A stretch of 52,530 nt of DNA from an uncultured Collinsella sp. GTDB lineage: Bacteria; Actinomycetota; Coriobacteriia; Coriobacteriales; Coriobacteriaceae. Below the pieces are notes generated by a model, which was not told the origin of the DNA, did not search any database, and saw only the letters and a list, made by a program, of their open reading frames with translations. A program made the translations under genes and the position numbers. Shown piece by piece: positions 43,728 to 52,452 of this stretch. Within the stretch, counting starts at the first letter, position 1; each line of letters begins with the position of its first letter. The DNA lies in NCBI GenBank assembly GCA_959602875.1, contig CAUGVQ010000002.1, positions 1 through 52,530 of the forward strand, in the 5' to 3' direction.

Positions 43728-43955
43728 TCAGTCCTCGTCCCATTCCCGATCAATGGCGATTATCTTGCAATCAGGATGATGGGACAAGAATTCTGCTAGG
43801 GCCTCTCCCCCATCTTCAGAAAAGATAGCCAACGGAATTCGAGAATTGTTGCCAGTAATTTGAACAACAAGCCAACGGGGCGCAAAAAGGTCTTTGAGCT
43901 TACCGGGATATGTTTCATGTTCCGCGTCAAAATACCGCACAAGCTCGGGATGCAT
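43728..43955 (-). CDS. Small unknown protein (75 residues)
   Basis: Starts MHPELVRYFDAEHETYPGK and ends HHPDCKIIAIDREWDED. Predicted alpha/beta, acidic. GGAGGGAC precedes the ATG at 43955; a longer start lacks a site. It lies at the right border of the suspected insertion, convergent with the 440-residue gene. Confidence 0.6.
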   Translation of the reverse strand: MHPELVRYFDAEHETYPGKLKDLFAPRWLVVQITGNNSRIPLAIFSEDGGEALAEFLSHHPDCKIIAIDREWDED

Positions 43956-43996
43956 TGTCCCTCCAGTCGACAAGCCCGACAAAATGCCTATTGTAA

Positions 43997-45163
43997 TCAA
44001 ATCTGATTCAAGGGAGCACCGCCTTCCTGCAAAGCAACTTCCTAAACGGCGCGCTTGTGGTGATTGCTACAACGCTCTCGGTCGTCTTCCTCACGCCGAT
44101 GCTCCACTTCATGAACATCCCCGAGGGTATCTTTGAGCAGTCCTTTGCCTACATGCTCATCTTGAGCCTGGGACTCTTCACCACGGTGGGTTACAACATG
44201 TTCTCGAGCATTCTGCGCGCGGTGGGCAACAGCCGCACGCCGCTCTACGTGCTTGTGGTGTCGAGCCTCACCAACATCGCCCTCGACCTCTTCTTTATCA
44301 TCGTGCTCGGCCTTGGCGTGGTGGGAACGGCGCTCGGCACCGTCCTTGCGCAGGCGCTCTCGGCGGTGCTCTGCGGCGGAACGCTACTGCGCAAGTACCA
44401 GGCGATCCTGCCCGAGCGCGGTGACTGGCGCGCCTCGCGCAAGCTCTGGCCGGAGCTTCTGAGCTCGGGCTTTGCCATGGCGCTTATGCTCTGCGTGGTC
44501 AACGTGGGTACGCTCATCTTCCAGCGCGCCAACAACGCGCTCGGCGAGACGCTCATTGCCGCCTACGCCGCCGCCCGCAAGATCATCGAGGCGTTCATGA
44601 CGCCCTCGGGCACGCTCGCTGCCGCTGCCTCGACCTTTGTCTCGCAAAACTGGGGCGCACGCCGCTACGACCGTATCCGCCAGGGGCTGCGCATCGCGCT
44701 TGTGCTCGAGATTATCTGGGGCCTCATAGCGTGCGCGCTCGGCTTTGCCGTGGGCGAGTTTATGGTCCGCCTCATCACCGGCACGCAGAGCGCGGGCATT
44801 ATCGAGGGCGGTACGCTCGCCATTCACTTCAGCCTGCCGTTCTTTGCCGTGCTGGGCGTGCTTTTGTGCCTGCGCACCGCCATGCAGTCCATGGGCTACA
44901 AGGCGGCACCCGTGATATCCAGCTGCGTGGAGCTTGCCATGAAGTTCCTCGCCGCAAGCTTCCTCATCCCCGTCTGGGGCTACATTGGCACCTGCGCTAC
45001 CGAGCCGGTGACCTGGGTCCTTATGACGGCCTATTTGGGCGGCGCCTACTTCATCAGACGGAAGAAGATGTATCCGGAAGAGGACGAGCCCAAGGAGCCT
45101 GAGGCCACGGGCGAGGCCGCACGTCTCGAGGAGGCTGCAGCTGTGACGGAATCGCAAGCGTAG
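43997..45163 (+). pseudogene. MATE family efflux transporter lacking its N-terminus
   Basis: From about residue STAFLQSNFLNGALVV onward this matches the MATE multidrug/cation antiporter fold (segments SSILRAVGNSRTPLYVLVVSSLTNI, STFVSQNWGARRYDRIRQGL and AMQSMGYKAAPVISSCVE, each in part) with about ten spans and a Glu-rich tail. Full-length MATE proteins have twelve spans and about 450 residues; roughly 80 are missing at the start. The frame opens after a stop at 43994 with no ribosome binding site; the first usable codon is GTG 44057. A promoter with operator sites typical for such genes lies 3 kb upstream beyond unrelated genes. Confidence 0.8.
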
Positions 45164-45946
45164 CTAACCCTGGAACACCACGTCGTTGTGATAGGTGATG
45201 AACTCGGGGGCAGGGCGGCACTCCGCTGGAGCGGTGATTCTCTCGCCATCGTACGCCCATAGCCATCGGTCATTTTCTGCAGTGTGCTTCACACGACTCG
45301 ATATGCGCATCCGTAGGTTCTTATCGATGGTCATAAGACCGCGGTCAAAAGCTCGGTCGTGCAAGGCATCGAGCAAAAGACCGTTCCGCGCAGTTAGGCG
45401 GTCTGCGGCGGACTCACATGCCGCCCACGGCTTGATGTGACTTGCCACCAAGAGTTCCGGAACCGCGATACCCGTGAGGCAGCATCTCTTATGGTAAACC
45501 TCGAGCAGCATGTCTCTAAAGTAGCTCTGATTAACGCGCTGGCGAACGAGCGCGCGGCGCTCCGTGCTCTGAGGGAGGTGCTCGAGCCCGCGCTCGGCTG
45601 AGGCAAGCGAATCGAATTCGATGGCGACCTTACCATGTCCCGCATGCCCGAGGAGGTCGAGCGCATAATCGAGGAAAGGCTCGCCCTCCCGCTCATACTC
45701 TTCCCACATGGCAGCATCAAGCTTGCTACCGTGAGCCATGCCCACCCGGCCCTGAGCGGTGCGGTTGACATCGAACGCTGCGATGTTGGCAAGCTTGAGT
45801 GCAACCGCCCCGGGCGTTCTGCCGAGCGCCCGCGCGAGCGCCTGAACATCGGGGTTGTGGCCGTCTGCCTTACTGGGGCCGATGAGGAAGTACAGCGCGA
45901 ACGCCATGCACGTCTCCTCATGTGTCCACTTTTGACCGGCTGCCAT
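45164..45946 (-). CDS. HNH endonuclease domain protein
   Basis: A 260-residue protein. The C-terminal HNH nuclease reads RCCLTGIAVPELLVASHIKPWA, then RNGLLLDALHDRAFDRGLMTID, with the catalytic His, Asn and His. The N-terminal half has W-T-x-E-E (KWTHEETCMAFALYFLIG) and a winged-helix-like segment (LARALGRTPGAVALKLANI), as in many stand-alone HNH restriction-like proteins. GGAGGGGG precedes the ATG at 45946. No methyltransferase partner is adjacent, so a restriction role is unproven. Confidence 0.85.
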   Translation of the reverse strand: MAAGQKWTHEETCMAFALYFLIGPSKADGHNPDVQALARALGRTPGAVALKLANIAAFDVNRTAQGRVGMAHGSKLDAAMWEEYEREGEPFLDYALDLLGHAGHGKVAIEFDSLASAERGLEHLPQSTERRALVRQRVNQSYFRDMLLEVYHKRCCLTGIAVPELLVASHIKPWAACESAADRLTARNGLLLDALHDRAFDRGLMTIDKNLRMRISSRVKHTAENDRWLWAYDGERITAPAECRPAPEFITYHNDVVFQG

Positions 45947-46224
45947 CCTGCACCCCCTCCGTCGCCTTAACGGCACATCTGTCTAGTGCCAGGATAGCAG
46001 GAATGATCTGGCGGTCATGTCCAACCAACCGATATCAGTTTTCGCATGCAAATCTGACGCTCCGCAGGCGCCTCAATAACAAACTGCCGACACAAATCTG
46101 ACCAGCTTTTTCCTATATCTAACTGGGAAGACTCGTCTGTTTACTCGCCCCGAAGCTAGGGTAGAAGCCCCTCACGCTAGCGGGTCCGATCGCGGGCGGC
46201 GCCTTCTAAGAAAGGAGTCTCCCC

Positions 46225-46350
46225 ATGGATTATCTCTTCCTTATCTGCGTCCTTGTTACTGCGTTGAACAGGCTCGCGGAAAGTCTTACGGCTCTTCTGC
46301 GAGAATGGCGAAAGATCGACCAATCGGATGGTACCCAGCGGAATGAGTGA
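46225..46350 (+). CDS. Candidate type I toxin-like small hydrophobic peptide (41 residues)
   Basis: MDYLFLICVLVTALNRLAES begins with a hydrophobic helix and is followed by a Trp and a charged C-terminal tail (LLREWRKIDQSDG). GAAAGGAG lies 7 bases before the ATG. Two hairpins follow the stop (46351-46370 and 46380-46405); the second is a symmetric terminator. On the opposite strand a promoter points back to that terminator. The 5' leader GGCGCCTTCT (46198-46207) is complementary to AGAAGGCGCC (46378-46387) at the 3' end. This layout resembles type I toxin genes; toxicity is not shown. Confidence 0.5.
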   Translation: MDYLFLICVLVTALNRLAESLTALLREWRKIDQSDGTQRNE

Positions 46351-46379
46351 CAGGCGAGACACATCGCCTGAGTAGCAAG

Positions 46380-46405
46380 AAGGCGCCTGCTGGAACAGGC
46401 GCCTT
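46380..46405. terminator. Symmetric terminator shared by convergent transcripts
   Basis: AAGGCGCCTG/CAGGCGCCTT is a perfect 10-bp stem with a 6-base loop. It can end both the small-peptide mRNA (plus) and the proposed antisense RNA (minus, followed by CTTGCT). Confidence 0.75.
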
Positions 46406-46454
46406 AACCACACCGCGCCGCCCGTAGCTACCTTTAGATCACGGGCCCGCTGGC
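46380..46454 (-). ncRNA. Proposed short antisense RNA facing the small-peptide gene
   Basis: A predicted minus-strand start near 46454 and the terminator at 46380-46405 delimit an RNA of about 75 bases that would be complementary to the 3' region of the small-peptide mRNA. Predicted from promoter and terminator only. Confidence 0.3.
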
Positions 46455-46460
46455 GTCTTT

Positions 46461-46491
46461 AGTATACCGCGTAGTCCACATCGCTAGTCAA
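46461..46491 (-). promoter_or_regulatory. Predicted minus-strand promoter for the antisense RNA
   Basis: TTGACT (46486-46491) and TATACT (46461-46466) are near-consensus -35 and -10 boxes. Their spacing of 19 bases is longer than ideal. No protein gene on the minus strand begins within 500 bases, so the likely product is non-coding. Confidence 0.45.
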
Positions 46492-46594
46492 CCGATGCCT
46501 AAAGATTTCGGCAGCGGTGCTCGCCCCACGCTCCACGCCCAGCGGACGTCACGTACAATGACGACAGTGACGCGTCTTGGGGATGGGAGTCGAG

Positions 46595-48508
46595 ATGATC
46601 TTTGCCCAGCAGCCTGCGATTCTTCTGCTCGACACCGTAGACGGGCTCGCCGCATACACCAATGCGGCCCTCGACTTGCGGCGAGACCACTTCAACCTGC
46701 AAGACCCTGTCTACGACCCCAACGAGCTTGCGGACGTCCTCGACGAGCTATGGCAAAACCTCGACCTTGTGGATGACTTTGTCGCAGTTAATCCCATGGG
46801 CTTCAGCTCCTACGAGCTCAGCCAGGTACGCCAGTGGAAGAAGGCGTATGTGGGCTACGCCCTTGCCTTCTGCGACGATGACGGACGATTGCTCTTAAGC
46901 ATCAGCGACCGCTTGGTGGAGCCGTGCGGCATCTCGCGCGAGATGGTCGACATGCTCTCCCACCGTCCCACCTTCGAAGACCCTCTTGGGCTCAGCATCG
47001 CCCTCATTCCGTTTGCCAGTCGCATAACCTACCCCGCCGTCTTCTCGGAGCTGCCGATGGGCTGGGGCGACGGCATGCGCAAAGCACTTGCCGAGGAGTT
47101 GCGCCATATGGTTGAAACCCAACCGGTTATCTCGGACGCCGCGACCTTTATAGAGGAGGTACCCCGCATGCACGCCGAAGAGGCCGAGCACGCCGCACGC
47201 GAGGCGCTAGAGGACCTCAAGTACGAGCTCAACCCGCCCGAGCAGCCCGTCGGCACACACCGCGGCGTCCTCGCGGGACTCAGCGTGGCGGAGCGCGAGC
47301 GAGCCATCGACATCTATATCGACACGAAACCCTTTGATCTGCTCGACGAGGAGGGAGCCGAGCCACAACTCCACATCATCACCCTTATGGAGGAGCAGCG
47401 CGTTGCAGGCAAGCCTAACCAGCCGCTCGACCGCCTGATCAGCCGCCTGCACGTGGATCAAGTGCGGCACATCGCGCTGCAGTTACAGGTCCCACACGCA
47501 CGCGACCTGAAAAAGGCAGAGCTGGTAGAAGCTGCCGTTAAGGCGCTCGCCGATCCCACGCGCGTTCACGAGGCTCTCTTTGGTCTCAACGAAATGCGGG
47601 GCCGGCAACTCAAACGGATTGTGGAGAACGGTTTCTCAATCACGCTTTCTGTAGACGAGCTCATCGACCGCACAACGCGGCTTCTCCCCTGCCCGCCGTG
47701 GTCCTTTGCGTTCAAAACGGGCAAGAGCTACACCTTTGCCGTGCCCGTCGAGCTGCGCTCGGCGCTTGGATCTGCGCCCCTCGACGAGATTATCGCCAAC
47801 GGTGAGACCGAGATGCGCATCTGCCGACTCGCCAACATGTACGCGGAGCTCCGCGGCATCGTTTCTGAGGACGAGCTTATTGACGAGGTCGCCGCGCAGG
47901 ACCTTGGAACAGGCTATGCCGAGCTTTTCGCCCGACACGGCAAGCGGCGCGCCGTGGAAGCGCTGCTTGGCGTCAACTTTGAAAGCGACCTGCTCGATTC
48001 CGATATTCTGGACGACGGCAAGACGCGCTGGCACATCTTCCACACCCTCTCCGACGACGCCGGCACCGCGCCCGATAACCCTTGGGCAGCCCCTGCGGTC
48101 GTGGAGGCGCCTCTCCCGCCCATGCTCCTAAACCTGCTTAAGGCCCGCGAGGGCAAGCCGGTGCGCCACCTAGAGCCCGAGATGGCCGCATGCAGCACGC
48201 TCTACGACTGGGAGCTCACGTTGCCGGAAGTGCAGAAACTCATCGGTTTTCTCGACACCAACGTGCCCGACGATGCCAATGACTACTTCTACGCCGACAA
48301 CGTGTACGAGACCCTGGAGGAGATGTCGCGCGGAGGCTATTCGCCGAACGCCGTTTTGCAATACGTGAGCGACGAAGGGATCATTCCCGACAAAGCGAGC
48401 CTGAAGCCTTTCCTCGACATACTCATGAACTTCCTGAACGCAATGCCCAACTGGGCAAACAACGGCTGGTCACCAAATGACATCCTGCGTGACGAAATGC
48501 AACAATAG
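46595..48508 (+). CDS. Unknown 637-residue protein
   Basis: A cytoplasmic acidic protein with no signal or membrane segment. I do not recognise the family. The N-terminal part (about 1-180) contains DLVDDFVAVNPMGFSSYELSQV and a segment QWKKAYVGYALAFCDDDGRL, then a helical middle; around residues 288-320 (DQVRHIALQLQVPHARDLKKAELVEA, part) is a SAP- or Rho-N-like helix-extended-helix motif, which in other proteins binds nucleic acid. GGGAG lies 5 bases before the ATG at 46595; ATG 46583 is an alternative. It stands alone, convergent with the phosphatase gene. Confidence 0.75.
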   Translation: MIFAQQPAILLLDTVDGLAAYTNAALDLRRDHFNLQDPVYDPNELADVLDELWQNLDLVDDFVAVNPMGFSSYELSQVRQWKKAYVGYALAFCDDDGRLLLSISDRLVEPCGISREMVDMLSHRPTFEDPLGLSIALIPFASRITYPAVFSELPMGWGDGMRKALAEELRHMVETQPVISDAATFIEEVPRMHAEEAEHAAREALEDLKYELNPPEQPVGTHRGVLAGLSVAERERAIDIYIDTKPFDLLDEEGAEPQLHIITLMEEQRVAGKPNQPLDRLISRLHVDQVRHIALQLQVPHARDLKKAELVEAAVKALADPTRVHEALFGLNEMRGRQLKRIVENGFSITLSVDELIDRTTRLLPCPPWSFAFKTGKSYTFAVPVELRSALGSAPLDEIIANGETEMRICRLANMYAELRGIVSEDELIDEVAAQDLGTGYAELFARHGKRRAVEALLGVNFESDLLDSDILDDGKTRWHIFHTLSDDAGTAPDNPWAAPAVVEAPLPPMLLNLLKAREGKPVRHLEPEMAACSTLYDWELTLPEVQKLIGFLDTNVPDDANDYFYADNVYETLEEMSRGGYSPNAVLQYVSDEGIIPDKASLKPFLDILMNFLNAMPNWANNGWSPNDILRDEMQQ

Positions 48509-48571
48509 CAGGCGAGTGACTCCGGCAGACATGCGCCCCCAATAGGCGGGCAAGGTTGCGGACGCATGCGG

Positions 48572-49177
48572 CTAGCAGACGCCCTGTCCCTCGGCCGGGT
48601 CGATGAGCTCAACGGGCGCGAGATGCTCACCGTCCCAATCGCACACGAGAATTGCGGCGTTGGGGATGGGCTGCGGATTGTCGAGGCGCGCGAGGTGCTC
48701 TTTGCCGGATGCGAGCAGTGTGAACCAGAGCACGCCGCCGTGGACCGCTGCGAGCACGCGCTCGTGGCCCTCGCGACCCATAAGCTCGGCCATGCACGCC
48801 GCCATGCGCGCGGCGGCCTCCTCCTCGGACTCGCCGCCAAACTGCGCGTAGAAGCCCCGCGTGCCGCGCGGCGGGTTGGTGTCCTCGGTAAGCCCCTCGA
48901 AGACGCCGAAGTTCTGCTCCTTCAGCCCCTTCACGCGCTCGTAGGGCGTGCCCGCCAGACCGAGCTCCTCGAGCACTATCTCAAGCGTATCGCAGGCGCG
49001 CTCCGCAGGAGAGGAGTAGAAGTGGTCAAAGATGATGCGCCGCTCGCGCAGCGCCTTGCCGGCAAGGTGGACCTGCTCGATACCCGCCTCGGTGAGCGGC
49101 GAGTCGCACCAGCCCTGCTTGCGGCGGAGCACGTTAAAGAGGGTCTGACCGTGGCGGACAAGGTAGAGCTGGGACAT
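48572..49177 (-). CDS. Histidine phosphatase family protein
   Basis: A 201-residue phosphoglycerate-mutase-like phosphatase. The catalytic RHG motif is at the start (LYLVRHGQTLFN), the second Arg in FYSSPAERACDT, an acid in EQNFGVFEGL and the second His in LAAVHGGVL. Substrate cannot be told from the sequence. AAGGAG precedes the ATG. Confidence 0.9.
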   Translation of the reverse strand: MSQLYLVRHGQTLFNVLRRKQGWCDSPLTEAGIEQVHLAGKALRERRIIFDHFYSSPAERACDTLEIVLEELGLAGTPYERVKGLKEQNFGVFEGLTEDTNPPRGTRGFYAQFGGESEEEAAARMAACMAELMGREGHERVLAAVHGGVLWFTLLASGKEHLARLDNPQPIPNAAILVCDWDGEHLAPVELIDPAEGQGVC

Positions 49178-49259
49178 CGCGGACTCCTTACAAGAGACCT
49201 AGTGGGACAAGGGCGGACGGGGCGGGGCGCCGCCTGTTCGAGCAGGAATGATACCCGTT

Positions 49260-49880
49260 TTAGGGCACAAAGCGCCAGCGGGACCAGTGCTGCGGGCAGC
49301 CAAAGACCTCGACCACCGCGCCTCCCGCCGTGCGATAGCCGTGGATGTTCCCCTCGAGCATAAGCGTGAAGCCGGCGCGCCCGAGGTAGGAGTAGGTCTC
49401 GCCGTTGTCGGACATATGGACGAGTGTGACGGGGTGCCGGGCCTCGCGCGCGAGCTTGTCGAGAAAGCGGGTGAGCACCGCCGTGTCAAAGGGGTTGAAG
49501 AGGTAGATGTGGGTGTAGGGCGTAAGGTCTAGATCGAGCACGCTTGCCTGCCGGACCGCGAGGTTGGGATACGGCTTCGTCCACGCCTGCGCGATGCGGG
49601 CGAGCTCCGGATCGAGCTCGACGCCGGTCGCGCGCGCCGCCGGAAAGCGTTCCTGCATATAGGCGAGCACGCGACCGCACCCGCAGCCCACGTCGAGCAG
49701 ATGGTCGCCCGCGCCCAGATGGAGAGGGGCCAGCAACTCGTCCAGCACAAAGTACGGCGTGGGCGTGGGGTCGTGAGCGCCTTCCTCGGCAAAGCGCGTC
49801 GCATGTGGGACGGCAAGCGACCTGCCCGCGGGCGCGATGTCGCGGGCGATGTCTGCCTGAAAGAGCTCGTCGCGCGTCAT
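49260..49880 (-). CDS. SAM-dependent methyltransferase-like protein
   Basis: A 206-residue class I methyltransferase fold: motif I LLDVGCGCGRVLAYM, acidic loop GVELDPELARIAQ, and the TPYTHIYLFNPFD strand. The N-terminal region includes TPTPYFVLDELLAPL. Substrate unknown. Its ATG overlaps the stop of the upstream phosphoesterase gene (ATGA), so translation is coupled. Confidence 0.82.
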   Translation of the reverse strand: MTRDELFQADIARDIAPAGRSLAVPHATRFAEEGAHDPTPTPYFVLDELLAPLHLGAGDHLLDVGCGCGRVLAYMQERFPAARATGVELDPELARIAQAWTKPYPNLAVRQASVLDLDLTPYTHIYLFNPFDTAVLTRFLDKLAREARHPVTLVHMSDNGETYSYLGRAGFTLMLEGNIHGYRTAGGAVVEVFGCPQHWSRWRFVP

Positions 49881-50716
49881 GCGAGCCCGCCCTCCGCCAA
49901 CAACTCGTCCACCGAGACGATGCTGCGATAGAGCGCGCGGTGGCGTGCGTCCAGCGCAAGGTCGGTGTGGTAGTGGCCAAAGAGCCACATGCGGAAGGAT
50001 AGGCGGTCCTCGATGTCGTCGAACCACGTGGTGAGGGCATCGGTCGTGATGCCTTCGGCGAGGGAGTCGGCGGGCAGCACCGCGGGCAGCCACCGTGTGG
50101 CGCAGCAATGCGAGATGACGAGGTCCACTTGCCAATCGGCAGCCGCGAGGTTGCGCTCGGCCTCGGCGTACTCGTCCCACGAGGGGAGCTCCTCGGGAAA
50201 CCAGCTCCAACCGGGCGTGCGCCACTCTTTATCGTGGCTATCGGCGCCGCCCATGGTGAAGATGCGCCGTGTGGGAGGCGTGGACGGGGTGGCCGCGGGC
50301 GCCGAGGACGCGGTAGGCGCCAATGCCGAGGACGAAGCCGGCGGCTCGTCGCTGTCGTTAGCGGAGGCGAGGGGAACGCTCGGCAGATCGAAAACCTGCC
50401 CGCGCATAAGACGGATGATGTTGGGATACTCGGGGTAGACCTGGACCTTGCCGCCCCAGCGCTCGGTCACGGGAAGGTCCTCGAGATAGGGGTAGCACTC
50501 GTGGTTGCCGTCTACGTAGAGCGTAGTCCAAGGGCGGTTGTTCAGCCAGTCCAGCCAGTAGAGCTCGTCGTTGGAGCCGCTCCACGGCATCCCAAAGTCA
50601 CCCGCGACGATAACAAAGTTGTCGCGGGTGAGAAGGCGTCCCTCCGGCCAGCGGCGGTACGAGAGCTTGGCGATGTCGATGCTGCCGTGGATGTCTCCGG
50701 TAACCCAGATGGCCAT
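49877..50716 (-). CDS. Calcineurin-like metallophosphoesterase
   Basis: A 279-residue phosphoesterase. The metal-binding motifs appear in order: GDIHGS, AGDFG, DGNHE, ISHCC and FGHYH. Between the third and fourth lies a variable insertion rich in Ala, Ser and Pro (about residues 115-150). It may hydrolyse phosphodiesters or phosphoproteins. GGGGAGGAG precedes the ATG at 50716; a longer opening upstream lacks such a site. Confidence 0.9.
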   Translation of the reverse strand: MAIWVTGDIHGSIDIAKLSYRRWPEGRLLTRDNFVIVAGDFGMPWSGSNDELYWLDWLNNRPWTTLYVDGNHECYPYLEDLPVTERWGGKVQVYPEYPNIIRLMRGQVFDLPSVPLASANDSDEPPASSSALAPTASSAPAATPSTPPTRRIFTMGGADSHDKEWRTPGWSWFPEELPSWDEYAEAERNLAAADWQVDLVISHCCATRWLPAVLPADSLAEGITTDALTTWFDDIEDRLSFRMWLFGHYHTDLALDARHRALYRSIVSVDELLAEGGLA

Positions 50717-50984
50717 ACGCTCCTCCCCTTCTCCGGTCCCTGTGCGCCGCGCGTTCCGTACACCTCGGCCCGCGGCGCTCGGGACGTGCGCCGTTTGCGG
50801 TGCGCACCATTCTACCTGCATACGGCACCTGTGCTCGGCAGGCGCAGAAAAAACCGTTGGGAACGTCGGGACAACCGTTGCCGGGTTCGCACTTGACAGG
50901 TCGTTACTCTGCCCGGTGCAATCAAGGTATAGTTTTGCGCTCGGCGTGCATGGTCCGCCGGGCGCCACGGCGGAGGGAGGCCGC

Positions 50985-51722
50985 ATGCGCTACGTTTGCT
51001 CCATCTGCGGATACGTCTACGACGAGGAGGTGGAGGGAACGCCCTTCTCGGAGCTTCCCGACACGTGGACCTGTCCCCTTTGCGGCGCCGCCAAAAGCGC
51101 CTTTGAGCCCGAGCGCGCGGCAACCGGCGCGGGCACCGGCGCGACGGCTGCAGACGCAGGCGCATCGGCGGCCGTGATTTCGCCTACTGACGCGTCATCT
51201 GGCCCTGCGACAGCCGCCGCTGCGCCTACGAGCGCGTCTCTCGACCACGACCTCACCGAGCTGCCTGCCGGCGTGCTCGCCGCCATCTGCTCTAACCTCG
51301 CCCGCGGCTGCGAGAAACAGTACCTCGCCGAGGAATCCGCGCTCTTTGGCGAGCTCGCCTCGTACTTCACCGCGCGCGCGGCGGCCGAGCATGCGGACGC
51401 GAACGCCCCTGTACTCGACCAGATCGCTGACCGCTTCCAGCGCGACCTCGATGCCGGCTACCCCGCGCTCCGCTCCGCTGCCGAGAGCGCGGCCGACCGC
51501 GGAACCTTGCGCATCTGCACGTGGGGCGAGAAGGTGACGCGCACCCTCGCTTCTCTTGCCGAACGGTACCGGCGCGAGGGGCCCGCGATGCTCGACGGTA
51601 CCCGCATCTGGGTCTGCTCGGTATGCGGCTTCACGTTTGTGGGCGAGCGTCCGCCCGCGCTCTGCCCCGTTTGCAAGGTGCCCGATTGGAAGTTTGACGA
51701 GATTCGTGGGAGGGCCGCATGA
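50985..51722 (+). CDS. Rubredoxin-type protein with helical middle and second rubredoxin-like domain
   Basis: A 245-residue protein. Residues 1-34 are a rubredoxin: Cys 5 and 8 (CSICGYVYD) and Cys 30 and 33 (CPLCG). An Ala-rich linker (about 40-80) leads to a helical domain rich in Glu (EKQYLAEESALFGELASYF) that recalls rubrerythrin's ferritin-like fold but without clear E-x-x-H iron motifs. The end carries another CxxC pair set (VCSVCGFTF and CPVCKVPDWKF). Probable electron transfer in oxidative stress defence. GGAGGGAGG precedes the ATG. It overlaps the next gene by 4 bases. Confidence 0.8.
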   Translation: MRYVCSICGYVYDEEVEGTPFSELPDTWTCPLCGAAKSAFEPERAATGAGTGATAADAGASAAVISPTDASSGPATAAAAPTSASLDHDLTELPAGVLAAICSNLARGCEKQYLAEESALFGELASYFTARAAAEHADANAPVLDQIADRFQRDLDAGYPALRSAAESAADRGTLRICTWGEKVTRTLASLAERYRREGPAMLDGTRIWVCSVCGFTFVGERPPALCPVCKVPDWKFDEIRGRAA

Positions 51723-52435
51723 AGGCAACCGAGAAGACCCACATCGCCGTGAGGAACCTGCGCCTTTGCACCAAGGACTGCCTCTGCCTCTACGTGTGCC
51801 CCACCGGCGCGAGCGATACCGAGAACAGCATCATCGACCCCGAGAAGTGCATCGGCTGCGGCGAGTGCGCGGCCGCCTGCCCAAGCGGCGCGATCTCGCT
51901 GGTGCCCCTCTCCTACCCGCCCCAGCAGGTAAAAAGCGAAGCGGTGCTTGTTCCCGCGCTCGCCATGGCACGCGAGAAGGCGCGCACCGAGCAGCTCGCC
52001 CGCGCGCTTGCCTCCTCCTCTGAGGACGAGGGGGCGGGCAGGCTCGGCGCCGCCTTCGCCCGGGCAACGCGTCTTGTTGCCGAGGACCTTCTGCGCGAGA
52101 GCGGCTACATGCTGCCGCAGGGCAAAAACGCCCACGATCTGCTGCGTGCGCTCGTGGCGGCGCCGCCCTCGGACGACTTCCCTGTGACAGCTGCCGAGCG
52201 CCTGCTCGAGCTCATCCCCGAGAACGACGCGACCTCAGACGCCGCAGCAGACGCGGTCGTAGACGCGACCGCGAACGCCGCGGAGGTCGCGGCAACGGAC
52301 GCCGCCGCGGACGCCCCGCCCGTGACGCGCACCTACCGTTGCCTCATGTGCGGTGCCGTCTTTGACGTACCCGAGGGCGAGACGCCCGTCTGCCCGGTCT
52401 GCGGCGCTGGTGAGGACTACCTCGAGCTCGTTTGA
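51719..52435 (+). CDS. 4Fe-4S ferredoxin-type protein with C-terminal rubredoxin-like domain
   Basis: A 238-residue protein. The second cluster motif CIGCGECAAACPSG (Cys 44-54) is canonical; the first, LCTKDCLCLYVCPTG, has unusual spacing (Cys 17, 21, 23, 27). A long helical Ala-rich middle follows, then a rubredoxin-like zinc/iron knuckle (YRCLMCGAVFD and CPVCGAG). Its ATGA start overlaps the upstream rubredoxin gene, so both are made together and may pass electrons between them. Confidence 0.85.
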   Translation: MKATEKTHIAVRNLRLCTKDCLCLYVCPTGASDTENSIIDPEKCIGCGECAAACPSGAISLVPLSYPPQQVKSEAVLVPALAMAREKARTEQLARALASSSEDEGAGRLGAAFARATRLVAEDLLRESGYMLPQGKNAHDLLRALVAAPPSDDFPVTAAERLLELIPENDATSDAAADAVVDATANAAEVAATDAAADAPPVTRTYRCLMCGAVFDVPEGETPVCPVCGAGEDYLELV

Positions 52436-52452
52436 CGCACAAAATGTAACGA

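Noticed and set aside
46198..46207. GGCGCC-containing leader pairing seen as proof of a toxin mRNA fold
   Set aside because: GGCGCC is its own complement and common in this GC-rich genome, so the pairing alone is not proof; it is kept only as supporting evidence.
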